64,000 nt of DNA from Clostridium sp. D53t1_180928_C8 (lineage in GTDB: Bacteria > Bacillota > Clostridia > Clostridiales > Clostridiaceae). The notes under the pieces are model-generated. The model saw nothing but the letters and a program-made list of their open reading frames with translations, had not been told where the DNA came from and searched no databases. The translations under genes and the position numbers were made by a program. Positions within the stretch are counted from its first letter, which is position 1. Every line of letters begins with the position of its first letter. Of the stretch, positions 11,101 through 18,218 are shown piece after piece. The DNA is taken from the NCBI RefSeq assembly GCF_015667795.1, contig NZ_JADPEL010000017.1, positions 1-64,000 on the forward strand. The letters are read 5' to 3'.

Positions 11101-11936
11101 TGATTATTTGGTTTATACGTTGCAATCAATTTTATATTTTGTTCTACAGGCTGTGCTTCAATTGGATCAAAATTCATTGTCAAGGTATTTCCAGATACAC
11201 TTTCGTTTGTAATATTTAACTTCTTTGTAACGTTTGATTCTAATGAAGATGTATAAGAAATATCAAAATCTGAACTCTTCATTTCACCAGTATAGCCATC
11301 TTTATATTCTGCTTTTAAAGAACCATTATCCACACTAAAGCTTTTTAAGTTACTTGCTATCTCAAATGACCAATCATCTATATAAATATTACCACTTGTT
11401 GCTCTTTCTATCCAAATTGCTGATCTAGTATTTTTTCCTGATGTATCTCCAGTATATACAAACTCCACTTCATACTTTCTATACTCTGTTGAATCAATTA
11501 ATACTTTCTTCTCATTTCCTCCATAGTATTTTAAACATAAGTATGCAGTAATTCCACTTGGATTGGTATTCTTTGCCCAAACAGATACTTTATAAGTTGC
11601 ACCCTTCTGAAGATTTGCTACATCTTGTTCCAATGCATCATTTGTCTTCTCAAGAGATACTGACCAATCTCCAGTATGAGCATTCCCTCTTTCCTTCTTC
11701 ACCGTATCTTGAAAATAGAACCAATTTCCAACCTTATTATCCTTATTAATGTCATTATGCTCCTCCAATGGAACATCTTCCTCAAATGATGGGTATTTTA
11801 AGAGATTCTCATTTGTTACAATAGATGCTGCATTTGCAACAATGACTCCGCCTCCATCAACTGATGAAAACATTACTATTACCATTAGTATTGATAAAAT
11901 AGCTGCCCAAAAACGTTTTATAGTTTTCCCTTTCAT
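8154..11936 (-). CDS. Sortase-anchored surface protein with right-handed beta-helix and FIVAR repeats
   Basis: The 1260-residue protein has an N-terminal signal peptide (residues 1-38). Next comes a carbohydrate-binding-like jelly roll (about 40-190; GNWFYFQDTVKKERGNAHTG) and two Ig-like strands. From about 395 there is a parallel beta-helix beginning YYVDSHAGDDSNDGISEATA (DUF1565 type), with repeated NTI/NNY turns to about 900. Four FIVAR-type three-helix repeats follow (about 920-1200). The C-terminus has an Asn/Ser-rich linker, the sortase signal LPKTGG, a hydrophobic segment and RKKL. The beta-helix fold suggests polysaccharide lyase or glycoside hydrolase activity, but I cannot name the substrate. 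It is probably co-transcribed with the upstream membrane protein (53-base gap). Function beyond surface glycan interaction is not shown. Confidence 0.75.
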   Translation of the reverse strand: MKGKTIKRFWAAILSILMVIVMFSSVDGGGVIVANAASIVTNENLLKYPSFEEDVPLEEHNDINKDNKVGNWFYFQDTVKKERGNAHTGDWSVSLEKTNDALEQDVANLQKGATYKVSVWAKNTNPSGITAYLCLKYYGGNEKKVLIDSTEYRKYEVEFVYTGDTSGKNTRSAIWIERATSGNIYIDDWSFEIASNLKSFSVDNGSLKAEYKDGYTGEMKSSDFDISYTSSLESNVTKKLNITNESVSGNTLTMNFDPIEAQPVEQNIKLIATYKPNNQPFIVDFNIDASGEEYIDAKLTEISAENGTVIANFDKVPIVSPVKDDFTLECKVNDGEFAPVEIKEFAYDKLNKTVNLKFQKISAAIESKNVTVRATYKDSQKDASFVVELGSGIKYYVDSHAGDDSNDGISEATAWKTIDKVNTVLFQPGDQILFKSGGEWTGALKPQGSGVDGAPIVISSYGEGKKPLLKPGENWTISHMNIANKIVRSPIVNNVITFYNQEYWEVNNLELWDPTYEQNSNTNVYRRGINISAQDAGDLNYFKFDNLTIHGFRGPISNEGKSSGGIIMTVMTDLYDASKRVPTAVHDISITNCEMYNLGRSGVNFVSPWTTREGDKWNKYRPFGYRGVGAWKPYENFRLSNNTIYNIDGDGAIIDGCKDAIVDHNTVYRTVYNCWYGVGLFNWNSDNVIFEYNEVYEASPADSLLGAGDGQGIEIDALNQNTIVQYNYLHNNAGGVFMWCCTEDLRGFDGVFRYNISQNDGAKHGIIDWRPGHEGSMAYNNTIYLDDSIERKWMNNGYTGGKSDAKFYNNIVVNKGKMTSDSFNEQEIDYESNIFIGFDKLPSNDSTIIEEDPMLVAPGTGGKGIDSLEGYKLQSNSPAIDAGINIENNGGKDYFGIQLTDGKTDIGASEYVESEEPVEADKTFLGIVIDYAQDKKSEGALEGLIPVVVKEFEEALKEAQEVFDNKNATEVQVELASKRLIDAIHMLEFKKGDKTELKKLVEIVNALEEDKYTALTWAKLQAELIEANKVIEDENAMEEEVAKAYENLSNAFSSLELSADKSKLQKLVDELENKDLSEYSQETVSKFNAELANAKSILSNKDSTQVEIDEAYNKLIKAYLNLRLVPDKSKLEDLINKAEVMDTSKYTKKSIEKLNVELAKARAIFNNDEATEKQVEEVEKSLELALANLELAQGDNENNGNTDKEINEGNSSNNSTNTSNNGNGSHNSKLPKTGGTSSVAVGAIALLITGAGAVLTRKKL

Positions 11937-11989
11937 AATTTGATTTCCCCCTATTTTTTATATATTCTTAAATCAGGAACATTTTTATA

Positions 11990-12829
11990 TTATTCCTTAT
12001 TTAATTCAAATTCCAACAGATTTGTCTCTGCCATATTATCAACTAGCTGCCAGTAATAAAAATCTGAAATATATGTCCTTAATACAATTTGTTTATCTTC
12101 CTCAAAATCAACAACATCTATTTCCTTACTTAGAATTTCTCCATCCAGTACTTTTTCATCTAAAACAATTGAAAATGTATCTCCTTCTTTTCCATTGTAC
12201 AAGTACTCAAACAACTCGCTATTTGTCTTTTCTAGAGTAGGTAAATCCAATCTTGAAACAGTTTTCGTTTCATCTCCCAAACTATATTTAACACTTTCAA
12301 CACTTTGAAATTTATAAGGGTTATTATCTAAATATTTTCTTGCTTCCTTTTCCAAATCATTATCATAATTTTTCACAAGATAATCTACAATCTTTAATCT
12401 TAAATTATTTAATGTATATATAAGATATCCATCTGTACTATATTCGAGCACTCCATAAACAACTTCTCCTGCATCATCTTTTGCTTTTCTCTGCTGATTT
12501 TCAGCTTCAACCTCCATTTTCAATGCCTCATATGAATAAGGCTTACATAAACCGTATTCCCTTCCTAATGCAAACTGTGCATAAACTTCCCTTGCATATT
12601 TTTCTACTCTTTCATATAATTCATTTTCATCTTTACCCTTATATTCTTTTTGTACAATATCACTATAAAACTGGAATTCTTCTTCCTGTATAACAGTAGT
12701 AACTTTCTGTGTAACAGTAGTAACTTTCTGTCTCCCGTCTTCCCCTGATACTCCTCTTACTATCAACATCACTATAGCTATAATCACTATCAACAAATAC
12801 ACACCAAGCCAAGGTTTCTTAATTTTCAT
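11990..12829 (-). CDS. Membrane-anchored protein of unknown function, foldase-like
   Basis: A single N-terminal membrane segment (WLGVYLLIVIIAIVMLIVRG) is followed by about 240 charged, mostly helical residues. The ATG at 12829 is chosen because GGAGGAGGG precedes it; an earlier in-frame start at 12850 has no such site. A tandem repeat of QKVTTV follows the membrane segment. The overall look (anchor, helical SurA/PrsA-like N-domain) suggests an extracytoplasmic chaperone for the surface protein encoded next in the operon, but no diagnostic isomerase motif is visible. Treat this as an unrecognised protein. Confidence 0.6.
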   Translation of the reverse strand: MKIKKPWLGVYLLIVIIAIVMLIVRGVSGEDGRQKVTTVTQKVTTVIQEEEFQFYSDIVQKEYKGKDENELYERVEKYAREVYAQFALGREYGLCKPYSYEALKMEVEAENQQRKAKDDAGEVVYGVLEYSTDGYLIYTLNNLRLKIVDYLVKNYDNDLEKEARKYLDNNPYKFQSVESVKYSLGDETKTVSRLDLPTLEKTNSELFEYLYNGKEGDTFSIVLDEKVLDGEILSKEIDVVDFEEDKQIVLRTYISDFYYWQLVDNMAETNLLEFELNKE

Positions 12830-12876
12830 AATCCCTCCTCCAATTGCCACACATCTAATCGTTTACTTATACCATA

Positions 12877-12904
12877 ATTATACATCTTAGTAAATAATTG
12901 TAAA
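12877..12904 (-). promoter_or_regulatory. Promoter of the membrane protein / beta-helix pair
   Basis: On the minus strand, -35 TTTACA (12899-12904) and -10 TATAAT (12877-12882) are 16 bases apart, about 50 bases upstream of the ATG at 12829. Confidence 0.5.
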
Positions 12905-13027
12905 GTGACTATCTTGGCATTTATAAGAATATAAAAATCTTATCCCCTCAAAATACCTTTAAACCTCAGTCGTTCATCCTTTCATCATTATTTTAAAGAA
13001 ATTTATTAAAATACTATTTTATATTTT

Positions 13028-13056
13028 TTAACATTAGGGAATACTCTTTTTATAAA
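13028..13056 (+). promoter_or_regulatory. Promoter of the LAGLIDADG gene
   Basis: -35 TTAACA (13028-13033) and -10 TATAAA (13051-13056) are 17 bases apart on the plus strand, followed by an AAGGTAAGGG ribosome site and the ATG at 13085. The gene therefore seems expressible independently of ssrA. Confidence 0.5.
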
Positions 13057-13084
13057 TATAAAAAAAGGTAAGGGTACTTTTAAT

Positions 13085-13495
13085 ATGACAGAAACTGAAA
13101 AGGCTTATATAGCTGGAATAATAGATGGCGAAGGAAGTATTATGCTTCAAAAATTCCATGCAAAAGAACATCCATCTCCTTGTGTATCAATAGCATCAAC
13201 TACACTTGAATTATTAAAATGGATTAAAATAATAGTTGGAAAAGGGGTTATAGTTCACAAAAAAAATTATAATCCTGAAAGACATCAAGACTGCTATAGC
13301 TATCAATTAAAATACAATGATGCTATTAATCTAATTAAAGATATTTATCCATATCTAATTATTAAAACCAAAAGAAAAAGAGCAGAATTAATATTAACAC
13401 GATATAAAGAAGTTACTCCTAGAAATGGTAGATATTCTGAAGAAATGTTAAAAGATAAATTAGATTTTTATGATGAATTCATGTCCATAAAATAG
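13085..13495 (+). CDS. Free-standing LAGLIDADG homing endonuclease
   Basis: The 136-residue protein opens with YIAGIIDGEGSI at residues 8-19, a textbook LAGLIDADG motif including the catalytic acid. Only one motif is present, so it should act as a homodimer. The rest (SIASTTLELLKWIKIIVGKG, KRKRAELILTRYKE) is typical of the small LAGLIDADG family found in group I introns. It has its own promoter and ribosome site. It stands on the opposite strand, converging on ssrA and ending only 36 bases from the tmRNA 3' end. It is outside the group I intron at 13548-13816, unlike the usual intron-encoded arrangement. Cleavage of the intronless ssrA T-loop is an inference. Confidence 0.85.
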   Translation: MTETEKAYIAGIIDGEGSIMLQKFHAKEHPSPCVSIASTTLELLKWIKIIVGKGVIVHKKNYNPERHQDCYSYQLKYNDAINLIKDIYPYLIIKTKRKRAELILTRYKEVTPRNGRYSEEMLKDKLDFYDEFMSIK

Positions 13496-13496
13496 T

Positions 13497-13525
13497 AAAA
13501 CCGTACAGAAAATCTGTACGGTTTT
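13497..13525. terminator. Bidirectional terminator between the endonuclease gene and ssrA
   Basis: The stem AAAACCGTACAGA / TCTGTACGGTTTT has a 3-nt loop, with T-runs on both sides. It terminates the LAGLIDADG gene on the plus strand and ssrA on the minus strand. The core is nearly identical to that of the pfl terminator at 4160-4187. Confidence 0.85.
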
Positions 13526-13530
13526 TTGTT

Positions 13531-14155
13531 TGGTGGAGGCGAGGGGTCATGTGCATCCATTATTTCTATATGGCACTGACTATATCTTCTACTATTATTA
13601 AAATAGCAGCTTGGCATATTATAGAAGCTTAATATAGTTTATATCTTCTATCCTAGTATTCCATAGATTTCTCCTTAGGAACCTATGAGTCGATACGAGG
13701 CTGTTGAATTTCTTCACATACCTCTCGGTATTGCCGTCAGCATTCTCTGTTACGGTTTCACCGATAAAGCCAAGTTATCACTTAAGCATCACTGCTTAAG
13801 GCGACTTTCTTTCAAAATCGAACCCCTGTCCGAAAGCAGACCAGCCTGACTTTCTACGAGCGTAGTTTGTGACTAAAATTTCGGTCCTTAGTTCGCTCAC
13901 AAACAAACTCCTAATTCCCTAGCTTCATAAATACCCCTCTAGCTCAAAGCTTTGCTAGACTTCGTTTCCTACTTCAATGACACCAGCTACCCAAGACGTA
14001 GGCATCCTGGACTGATGAGTAGCTTATATTAAGCTGCTAATGCAAAATTGTCTTCTGCGTTTATATTTAGTGCATAGCTGATTTTCGAGTCGTCCATGCT
14101 TTACTCGGCCCGCTTATCAAACCCATCTTACCCCCGTCGAAGCCAAAACGCCCCC
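13531..14155 (-). ncRNA. ssrA: tmRNA (ssrA) interrupted by a group I intron
   Basis: The RNA starts GGGGGCGTTTTGGCTTCGAC at 14155 and ends CGCCTCCACCA at 13531; these ends form the 7-bp acceptor stem with encoded CCA. The tag frame at 14029-14058 encodes AEDNFALAA and a stop, the tag known for C. perfringens. Pseudoknot-forming segments follow. The T-arm is split: the 5' half AGGGGTTCGAT ends at 13817 and the 3' half ACCCCT resumes at 13547. Removing 269 intervening bases restores a 5-bp T-stem with loop TTCGATA and gives a 356-nt RNA, the normal length. tmRNA with SmpB rescues stalled ribosomes. smpB itself is 19 kb away, whereas in related genomes the two are usually adjacent. The unspliced RNA should not present a T-loop, so splicing is probably needed for function. 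Confidence 0.95.
13548..13816 (-). ncRNA. Group I self-splicing intron (subgroup IA-like) in the tmRNA T-loop
   Basis: P1 forms between exon CGAU (13817-13820) with intron UUU, and AAAGUCG downstream, placing the required U-G wobble exactly at the 5' splice site. P2 is the hairpin at 13781-13800. P3 pairs CUUGGC (13769-13774) with GCCAAG (13610-13615). P7 pairs GACUcA (13686-13691) with UAGUC (13578-13582), the latter inside the classic AAGAUAUAGUC S-element. P8 is CUGCUAUU/AAUAGUAG. Between R and P3' lie extra helices, including AUAGAAG/CUUCUAU (13621-13651). These occupy the P7.1/P7.2 position that marks subgroup IA. The last base is G (13548), the expected omega-G. There is no open reading frame inside. 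Excision rejoins positions 59 and 60 of the T-loop. Confidence 0.9.
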
Positions 14156-14225
14156 ATGTTAGGTTAATAGGTCATAAACGCTTTTCCCTATTAAATTTTC
14201 AAACGATGATTAACATCGTGATTTC

Positions 14226-14254
14226 ATTATAAAACATACAGTTTCAACTGTCAA
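14226..14254 (-). promoter_or_regulatory. Consensus sigma-A promoter of ssrA
   Basis: -35 TTGACA (14249-14254) and -10 TATAAT (14226-14231) are both perfect and 17 bases apart on the minus strand. Transcription would start near 14219, leaving about a 64-base 5' leader to be trimmed from pre-tmRNA. Confidence 0.85.
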
Positions 14255-14406
14255 CTTAACTATGTTATTAAACATCTACCAAACCATTAATATTATTCTT
14301 TTAAAAGAAATTTTATTGTTTTCTAAAGTAATTATTCTAAATATGGTATATTTTTTTCTAAATAAATTTAACAATTAGTAATAGTTTTATTTTTAAATAA
14401 AAAGTG

Positions 14407-14435
14407 TTGCATTTATTGTCGAAAGATGTTATTCT
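14407..14435 (+). promoter_or_regulatory. Possible promoter of a small RNA divergent from ssrA
   Basis: -35 TTGCAT (14407-14412) and -10 TATTCT (14430-14435) are 17 bases apart on the plus strand, about 36 bases before a strong terminator hairpin. Confidence 0.35.
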
Positions 14436-14441
14436 AAATGA

Positions 14442-14520
14442 GCAGTTGGTACGTAAAGTGCTAATTACTTGTAGAGCCTAGTTTGTCCTTCGCCGGATGC
14501 TAGGCTCTACTTTATTTTTA
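14442..14520 (+). ncRNA. Candidate small RNA of about 80 nt
   Basis: A promoter-like pair is followed by about 30 bases of unstructured sequence and then by a GC-rich hairpin (arms 14471-14481 and 14500-14510, GTAGAGCCTAG) with TTTATTTTT. No gene upstream on the plus strand needs this terminator, and no coding frame is apparent. I do not recognise an RNA family. The alternative is an isolated bidirectional hairpin left from another element. Confidence 0.35.
14471..14519 (+). terminator. Intrinsic terminator, plus strand
   Basis: The 11-bp perfect stem GTAGAGCCTAG / CTAGGCTCTAC has an 18-nt loop and a TTTATTTTT tail on the plus strand only. On the minus strand, no T-run follows, so it does not look like the terminator of the histidine-kinase operon. 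Confidence 0.7.
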
Positions 14521-14612
14521 AGATAAAATTTAAAAAGTTATCCACATCACAAAAAAAATAATCCACATCTTAATTCACATTTTTTCCAAATACCTGTTTA
14601 TAAGTGCATAAC

Positions 14613-16040
14613 TTATTTTTCTTTAGGTAATATAACTATAAATTCTGATCCCTTATTAACTTCACTAAAAACTTTTATTTCCCCACCATGAGCATTTATA
14701 ATTGACTTAGATATTGTAAGACCAACACCCATTCCCTTTTCATTAGAAGCTCTTGATTTATCTACTCTATAAAAACGCTCAAATATATTTTTAATTTCAC
14801 CTTTAGGTATACCAATCCCATTATCTTTAATACTTATATTAACATTATCATCTTTCATAAAACATTTAACATATATTTCACCATTTCCATTATTATATTT
14901 AATAGCGTTAGATAATATATTTATAATTACTTGAGCAAATTTTTCTTTATCAATTAACACCTCTAAATTTTCTAATTGATATTTGATTGCTATATTCTTT
15001 TCAAGGGCTTTCCCTTCATAATTATAAGCAATACCTTCTATATATTTTTTTAAATTTACTACCTCCTTCTTTAAATTATTTTTTCCACTATCAAACATAG
15101 CTAACTTTCTTAATTCATCAACAAGCTTTGTAATTCTTGTTACTTCTTCATTTATACTATTAAGTCTATCATTAGTTGGTTCCCAAATACCTGCAACAAT
15201 TGCATCTAAATGTCCCCTTATACTTGTAAGTGGTGTTCTAAGTTCATGTGCTATGTCGCCCGTTAATTGTTTTCTTAAATTTTCCTGTTCATTTAATTCA
15301 TTAGATAACTTATTTATAGAATATATAAGCTCATCAATTTCACTTATATTGCTCTTATAGGTTAGCTCTCTATTATAATTTCCTTCACCTATAACTTTTG
15401 TCATCTTTAAAACCTTAGAAATAGGATTAGCTATAGATTTAGATATTATTATTGAAATTATAATAATACTTCCTATAGAAATAACACCTATTATTATTAT
15501 AATTCTATTGGCAGCATTAAAAAATTGAACATCATTCTCCATATAATAAGTAGAAGCATAATGTCCTATATAGGCATATCCAACTAAACTCCCATTAATA
15601 TCACTAACATCAACTTTATATTCTTCAAAATAATTATTCCACTTCTTTTCTATACTTTGAATATTCTCACTTACTTCACTTAAAGTAATATCTGATAATA
15701 CCTTTTCATCTTCAAATACACTCCATACTTTATTATTATTTTCATCATATATTTCAATAGCAATTCCCTTTCTTATTGCATCTACTCCTAAACTCTCTAT
15801 AAGATCAATATCCCATGTATTATTTGCATATATACTTTTCAAGTCAAATTCAATTAAATGATTTATTTCCGTTTTATTACTATCATCAACATACTTTTGA
15901 AATGATCCTTTAAAGCTTGTATTCACAAAAAATCTTATAGCAATAATTGTTACAATCATAATAAAAGTAAAAGATAGTATAAGCTTACTATTTATTGATT
16001 TTAATTTATTTTTATAGTCCAAATCTATATCCCACCCCAT
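14613..16040 (-). CDS. Two-component sensor histidine kinase
   Basis: The 475-residue membrane kinase has TM1 (about 17-40), an extracytoplasmic sensor of about 140 residues, TM2 (about 178-202), HAMP, and a HisKA domain with the phospho-acceptor His in GDIAHELRTPLTSIRG (near 262). The HATPase_c domain shows an N-box (NILSNAIKYN), G1 (DNGIGIP) and G2 (KGMGVGLTIS). It overlaps the response regulator by 29 bases. The ATG at 16040 has a weak ribosome site, and a TTG at 16022 preceded by GGGGTGGG is an alternative start. It autophosphorylates and passes phosphate to the adjacent regulator. The signal is unknown; no target gene is indicated next to it. Confidence 0.9.
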   Translation of the reverse strand: MGWDIDLDYKNKLKSINSKLILSFTFIMIVTIIAIRFFVNTSFKGSFQKYVDDSNKTEINHLIEFDLKSIYANNTWDIDLIESLGVDAIRKGIAIEIYDENNNKVWSVFEDEKVLSDITLSEVSENIQSIEKKWNNYFEEYKVDVSDINGSLVGYAYIGHYASTYYMENDVQFFNAANRIIIIIGVISIGSIIIISIIISKSIANPISKVLKMTKVIGEGNYNRELTYKSNISEIDELIYSINKLSNELNEQENLRKQLTGDIAHELRTPLTSIRGHLDAIVAGIWEPTNDRLNSINEEVTRITKLVDELRKLAMFDSGKNNLKKEVVNLKKYIEGIAYNYEGKALEKNIAIKYQLENLEVLIDKEKFAQVIINILSNAIKYNNGNGEIYVKCFMKDDNVNISIKDNGIGIPKGEIKNIFERFYRVDKSRASNEKGMGVGLTISKSIINAHGGEIKVFSEVNKGSEFIVILPKEK

Positions 16041-16689
16041 ATACAGTTTGAATTATTTTAGGATTTCTAGAGTCAATTTCTATTTTTTGACGCAAATTCT
16101 TTATATGACTATCTATAGCTCTATCACCTTTTTCATAATATCCTTCAATTGTACTTTCCAATAATTTATCCCTTGAATATATTTTCTTAGGATTATTTAT
16201 TAATATAAGTAATATTTTATATTCTGTGTTAGTTAAAACTACTTCTTCTCCTCTAACTTTAACCTCATGAGTTGAAGTGTTTATTTCTAATTCATCACCA
16301 TAACTTATTATTTCTTTATCACCAAAATTACTGATCCTTTTTAAAATAGCTTTAACTCTTAATATTAATTCATTTATGTTAAAAGGCTTACAAATATAAT
16401 CATCACAACCTAGCTTAAATCCATCAATCTTATCTTCATCTTCTATTTTGGCTGTTAACATTATTATAGGAACATCAGATTTATCTCTTATATATTTACA
16501 TATCTCTTCTCCACTTATGCCTGGAAGCATTCTATCTAATATTAATAAATCATACTTTTTTGAATTTAACTTATTTATAGCACTATCTCCATCATAAGCA
16601 ACCTCTGTATAATAACCTTCATTATCTAAAAAAGCTTTTATAAATTCACATATTTTCTTTTCATCATCAACTATTAATATATTAACCAT
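16012..16689 (-). CDS. OmpR/PhoB-family response regulator
   Basis: The receiver domain (1-115) shows the acidic pair DDE near residue 8, phospho-acceptor Asp in DLLILDRMLPG (about 51) and the conserved Lys in CKPF (about 101). A winged-helix Trans_reg_C domain follows, ending IIQTVYGVGYRFGL. At 225 residues the length is typical. It is first gene of the pair with the overlapping kinase. Confidence 0.92.
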   Translation of the reverse strand: MVNILIVDDEKKICEFIKAFLDNEGYYTEVAYDGDSAINKLNSKKYDLLILDRMLPGISGEEICKYIRDKSDVPIIMLTAKIEDEDKIDGFKLGCDDYICKPFNINELILRVKAILKRISNFGDKEIISYGDELEINTSTHEVKVRGEEVVLTNTEYKILLILINNPKKIYSRDKLLESTIEGYYEKGDRAIDSHIKNLRQKIEIDSRNPKIIQTVYGVGYRFGL

Positions 16690-16750
16690 ACTAATCTCCT
16701 TAAAAATATTTTCTCTTAGTATTATGATTCTCCTTTTTACTATAATATTT

Positions 16751-16789
16751 AAAGAGCTGCCTATAAGTATATCTTAAGGGCAACTCTTT
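16751..16789 (-). terminator. Terminator of mgtE
   Basis: Minus-strand AAAGAGTTGCC (16779-16789) pairs with GGCAGCTCTTT (16751-16761), with one G-U pair. It lies just past the mgtE stop and before the response-regulator gene. Confidence 0.65.
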
Positions 16790-16796
16790 ATTAAGA

Positions 16797-18131
16797 TTAT
16801 ATTCCTAAAAGTAATTTTGCAAATCCAAAATAAACTACCAATGCAAAAGCATCTACTATTGTTGTAATAAGTGGACTTGCCATTATTGCAGGATCTAATT
16901 TTAGTTTTTTTGATATTATAGGTAAAATCCCACCTACAACTTTTGCTAATATTACTGTAAAGAATAAACTAGCACATACAGTAAATGAAATCATCAGATC
17001 TGCACTGGTGAATAAGTATAGTCTTAAAAAGTTTACAATAGATAAAACAGTAGCAACTATAATACTTACTCTAAATTCTTTAAATATTACCTTAAAAAAA
17101 TCCTTTGTAGTAATTTCTCCAAGAGCTAGTCCCCTTATAACCAATGTAGATGATTGAGACCCTGAATTACCACCAGTATCCATTAACATAGGAATAAAGG
17201 ATGCTAGTATTACTACAGATTGAAGAACCTCTTCAAATCCTTGTATTATTGATCCAGTAACTGTTGCTGATACCATTAATACTAAAAGCCATACAATTCT
17301 ATTTTTTGCTAATGTTAAAACCGAAGTTTTTAAATATGGCTGTTCATTTGGTTCCATCCCCGCCATTTTTTGAAAATCTTCTGTATTTTCTTGCTCAATA
17401 ATATCTACAATATCATCTACTGTTATTATTCCTACTAATCTATTTTCAATATCTACTACTGGCATAGAAAGTAAATCATAAGTTTTAAACAATTCTGCTA
17501 CCTTCTCTTGATCTTCAAAAGTTTTAACTGAAACTATATTAGTCTCCATAACTTCTGAAACCAACATATTTTCATCACTTAAAATTAAATCTTTTAATGA
17601 AATAATTCCCTTTAATCTTCTTTGTCCATCAATTATAAAGCAGTTATCTAATGATTCTTTATTTATACCAGTTTTTCTTGTATAATCTATAGCATCTTTT
17701 ATAGTCATTCTTTCTTTAAAATCTATAAATTCTATGGTCATAATAGCACCAGCAGAATCTTCTTTGTATTTTAAAAACTGATTTATTAACTGCCTTTTCT
17801 CTAATGATGTATTTGAAATTATTTTACCTACTATATTAGCAGGTAACTCCTCAATAATATCAACAGTATCATCTAAAAATAGCTTTTCAATTATTTCTTT
17901 TACTTCATCATCTGTGATTAATTCAATTATTTTTTGTTGAGATTCTTTATCTAAATATGAAAAAGCCTCAGCAGATGTATCTTTAGTTAATAATCTAAAT
18001 ACTACTAATAAAGATTTATCATCTAACTCCTCCATGCTCTTTGCAATATCAACAGGATTCATGCGTTGTAATACTTTACTTAACTCACTAATATTCTTAT
18101 CTCTAATTATTCTTAATAATTCTTTTGCCAT
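16797..18131 (-). CDS. mgtE: MgtE-type magnesium transporter
   Basis: The 444-residue channel has the full MgtE plan. The superhelical MgtE_N domain covers about 1-125. Tandem CBS domains cover about 135-255, with a VDIENRLVGIITVDDIVDII core. A plug helix and five membrane segments from about 275 follow. The Mg2+ pore signature is seen in FIPMLMDTGGNSGSQSSTL. It takes up Mg2+ (and possibly Co2+) and closes when cytoplasmic Mg2+ fills the N/CBS domains. The ATG has AGGAGG at 18137-18142. It is preceded by a 170-base leader with a short peptide and a long-range stem, which suggests translational or transcriptional attenuation. No M-box is present. Confidence 0.93.
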   Translation of the reverse strand: MAKELLRIIRDKNISELSKVLQRMNPVDIAKSMEELDDKSLLVVFRLLTKDTSAEAFSYLDKESQQKIIELITDDEVKEIIEKLFLDDTVDIIEELPANIVGKIISNTSLEKRQLINQFLKYKEDSAGAIMTIEFIDFKERMTIKDAIDYTRKTGINKESLDNCFIIDGQRRLKGIISLKDLILSDENMLVSEVMETNIVSVKTFEDQEKVAELFKTYDLLSMPVVDIENRLVGIITVDDIVDIIEQENTEDFQKMAGMEPNEQPYLKTSVLTLAKNRIVWLLVLMVSATVTGSIIQGFEEVLQSVVILASFIPMLMDTGGNSGSQSSTLVIRGLALGEITTKDFFKVIFKEFRVSIIVATVLSIVNFLRLYLFTSADLMISFTVCASLFFTVILAKVVGGILPIISKKLKLDPAIMASPLITTIVDAFALVVYFGFAKLLLGI

Positions 18132-18146
18132 AATTACCTCCTATAG

Positions 18147-18218
18147 AGTTCATATACAAACAAAATTATTTGATAAGAATCAATGAGAATAAACTCATAT
18201 TTGCTATATATATGAACT
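18147..18218 (-). promoter_or_regulatory. Leader stem between the uORF stop and the mgtE ribosome site
   Basis: AGTTCATATA (18209-18218) at the end of the leader peptide gene is perfectly complementary to TATATGAACT (18147-18156), which lies 4 bases before the mgtE AGGAGG. A ribosome finishing the uORF would cover the upstream arm and prevent pairing. The 52-base loop contains a small ATGAG/CTCAT hairpin. The regulatory role is inferred from this geometry. Confidence 0.5.

Noticed and set aside
13085-13495. Endonuclease encoded within the group I intron
   Set aside because: The intron ends at 13548 and the gene ends at 13495 on the opposite strand, so it is outside.
13531-14155. Permuted two-piece tmRNA, or a pseudogene with a random insertion
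   Set aside because: The ends are in the normal order, and the interrupting segment has a full group I core with precise splice junctions.
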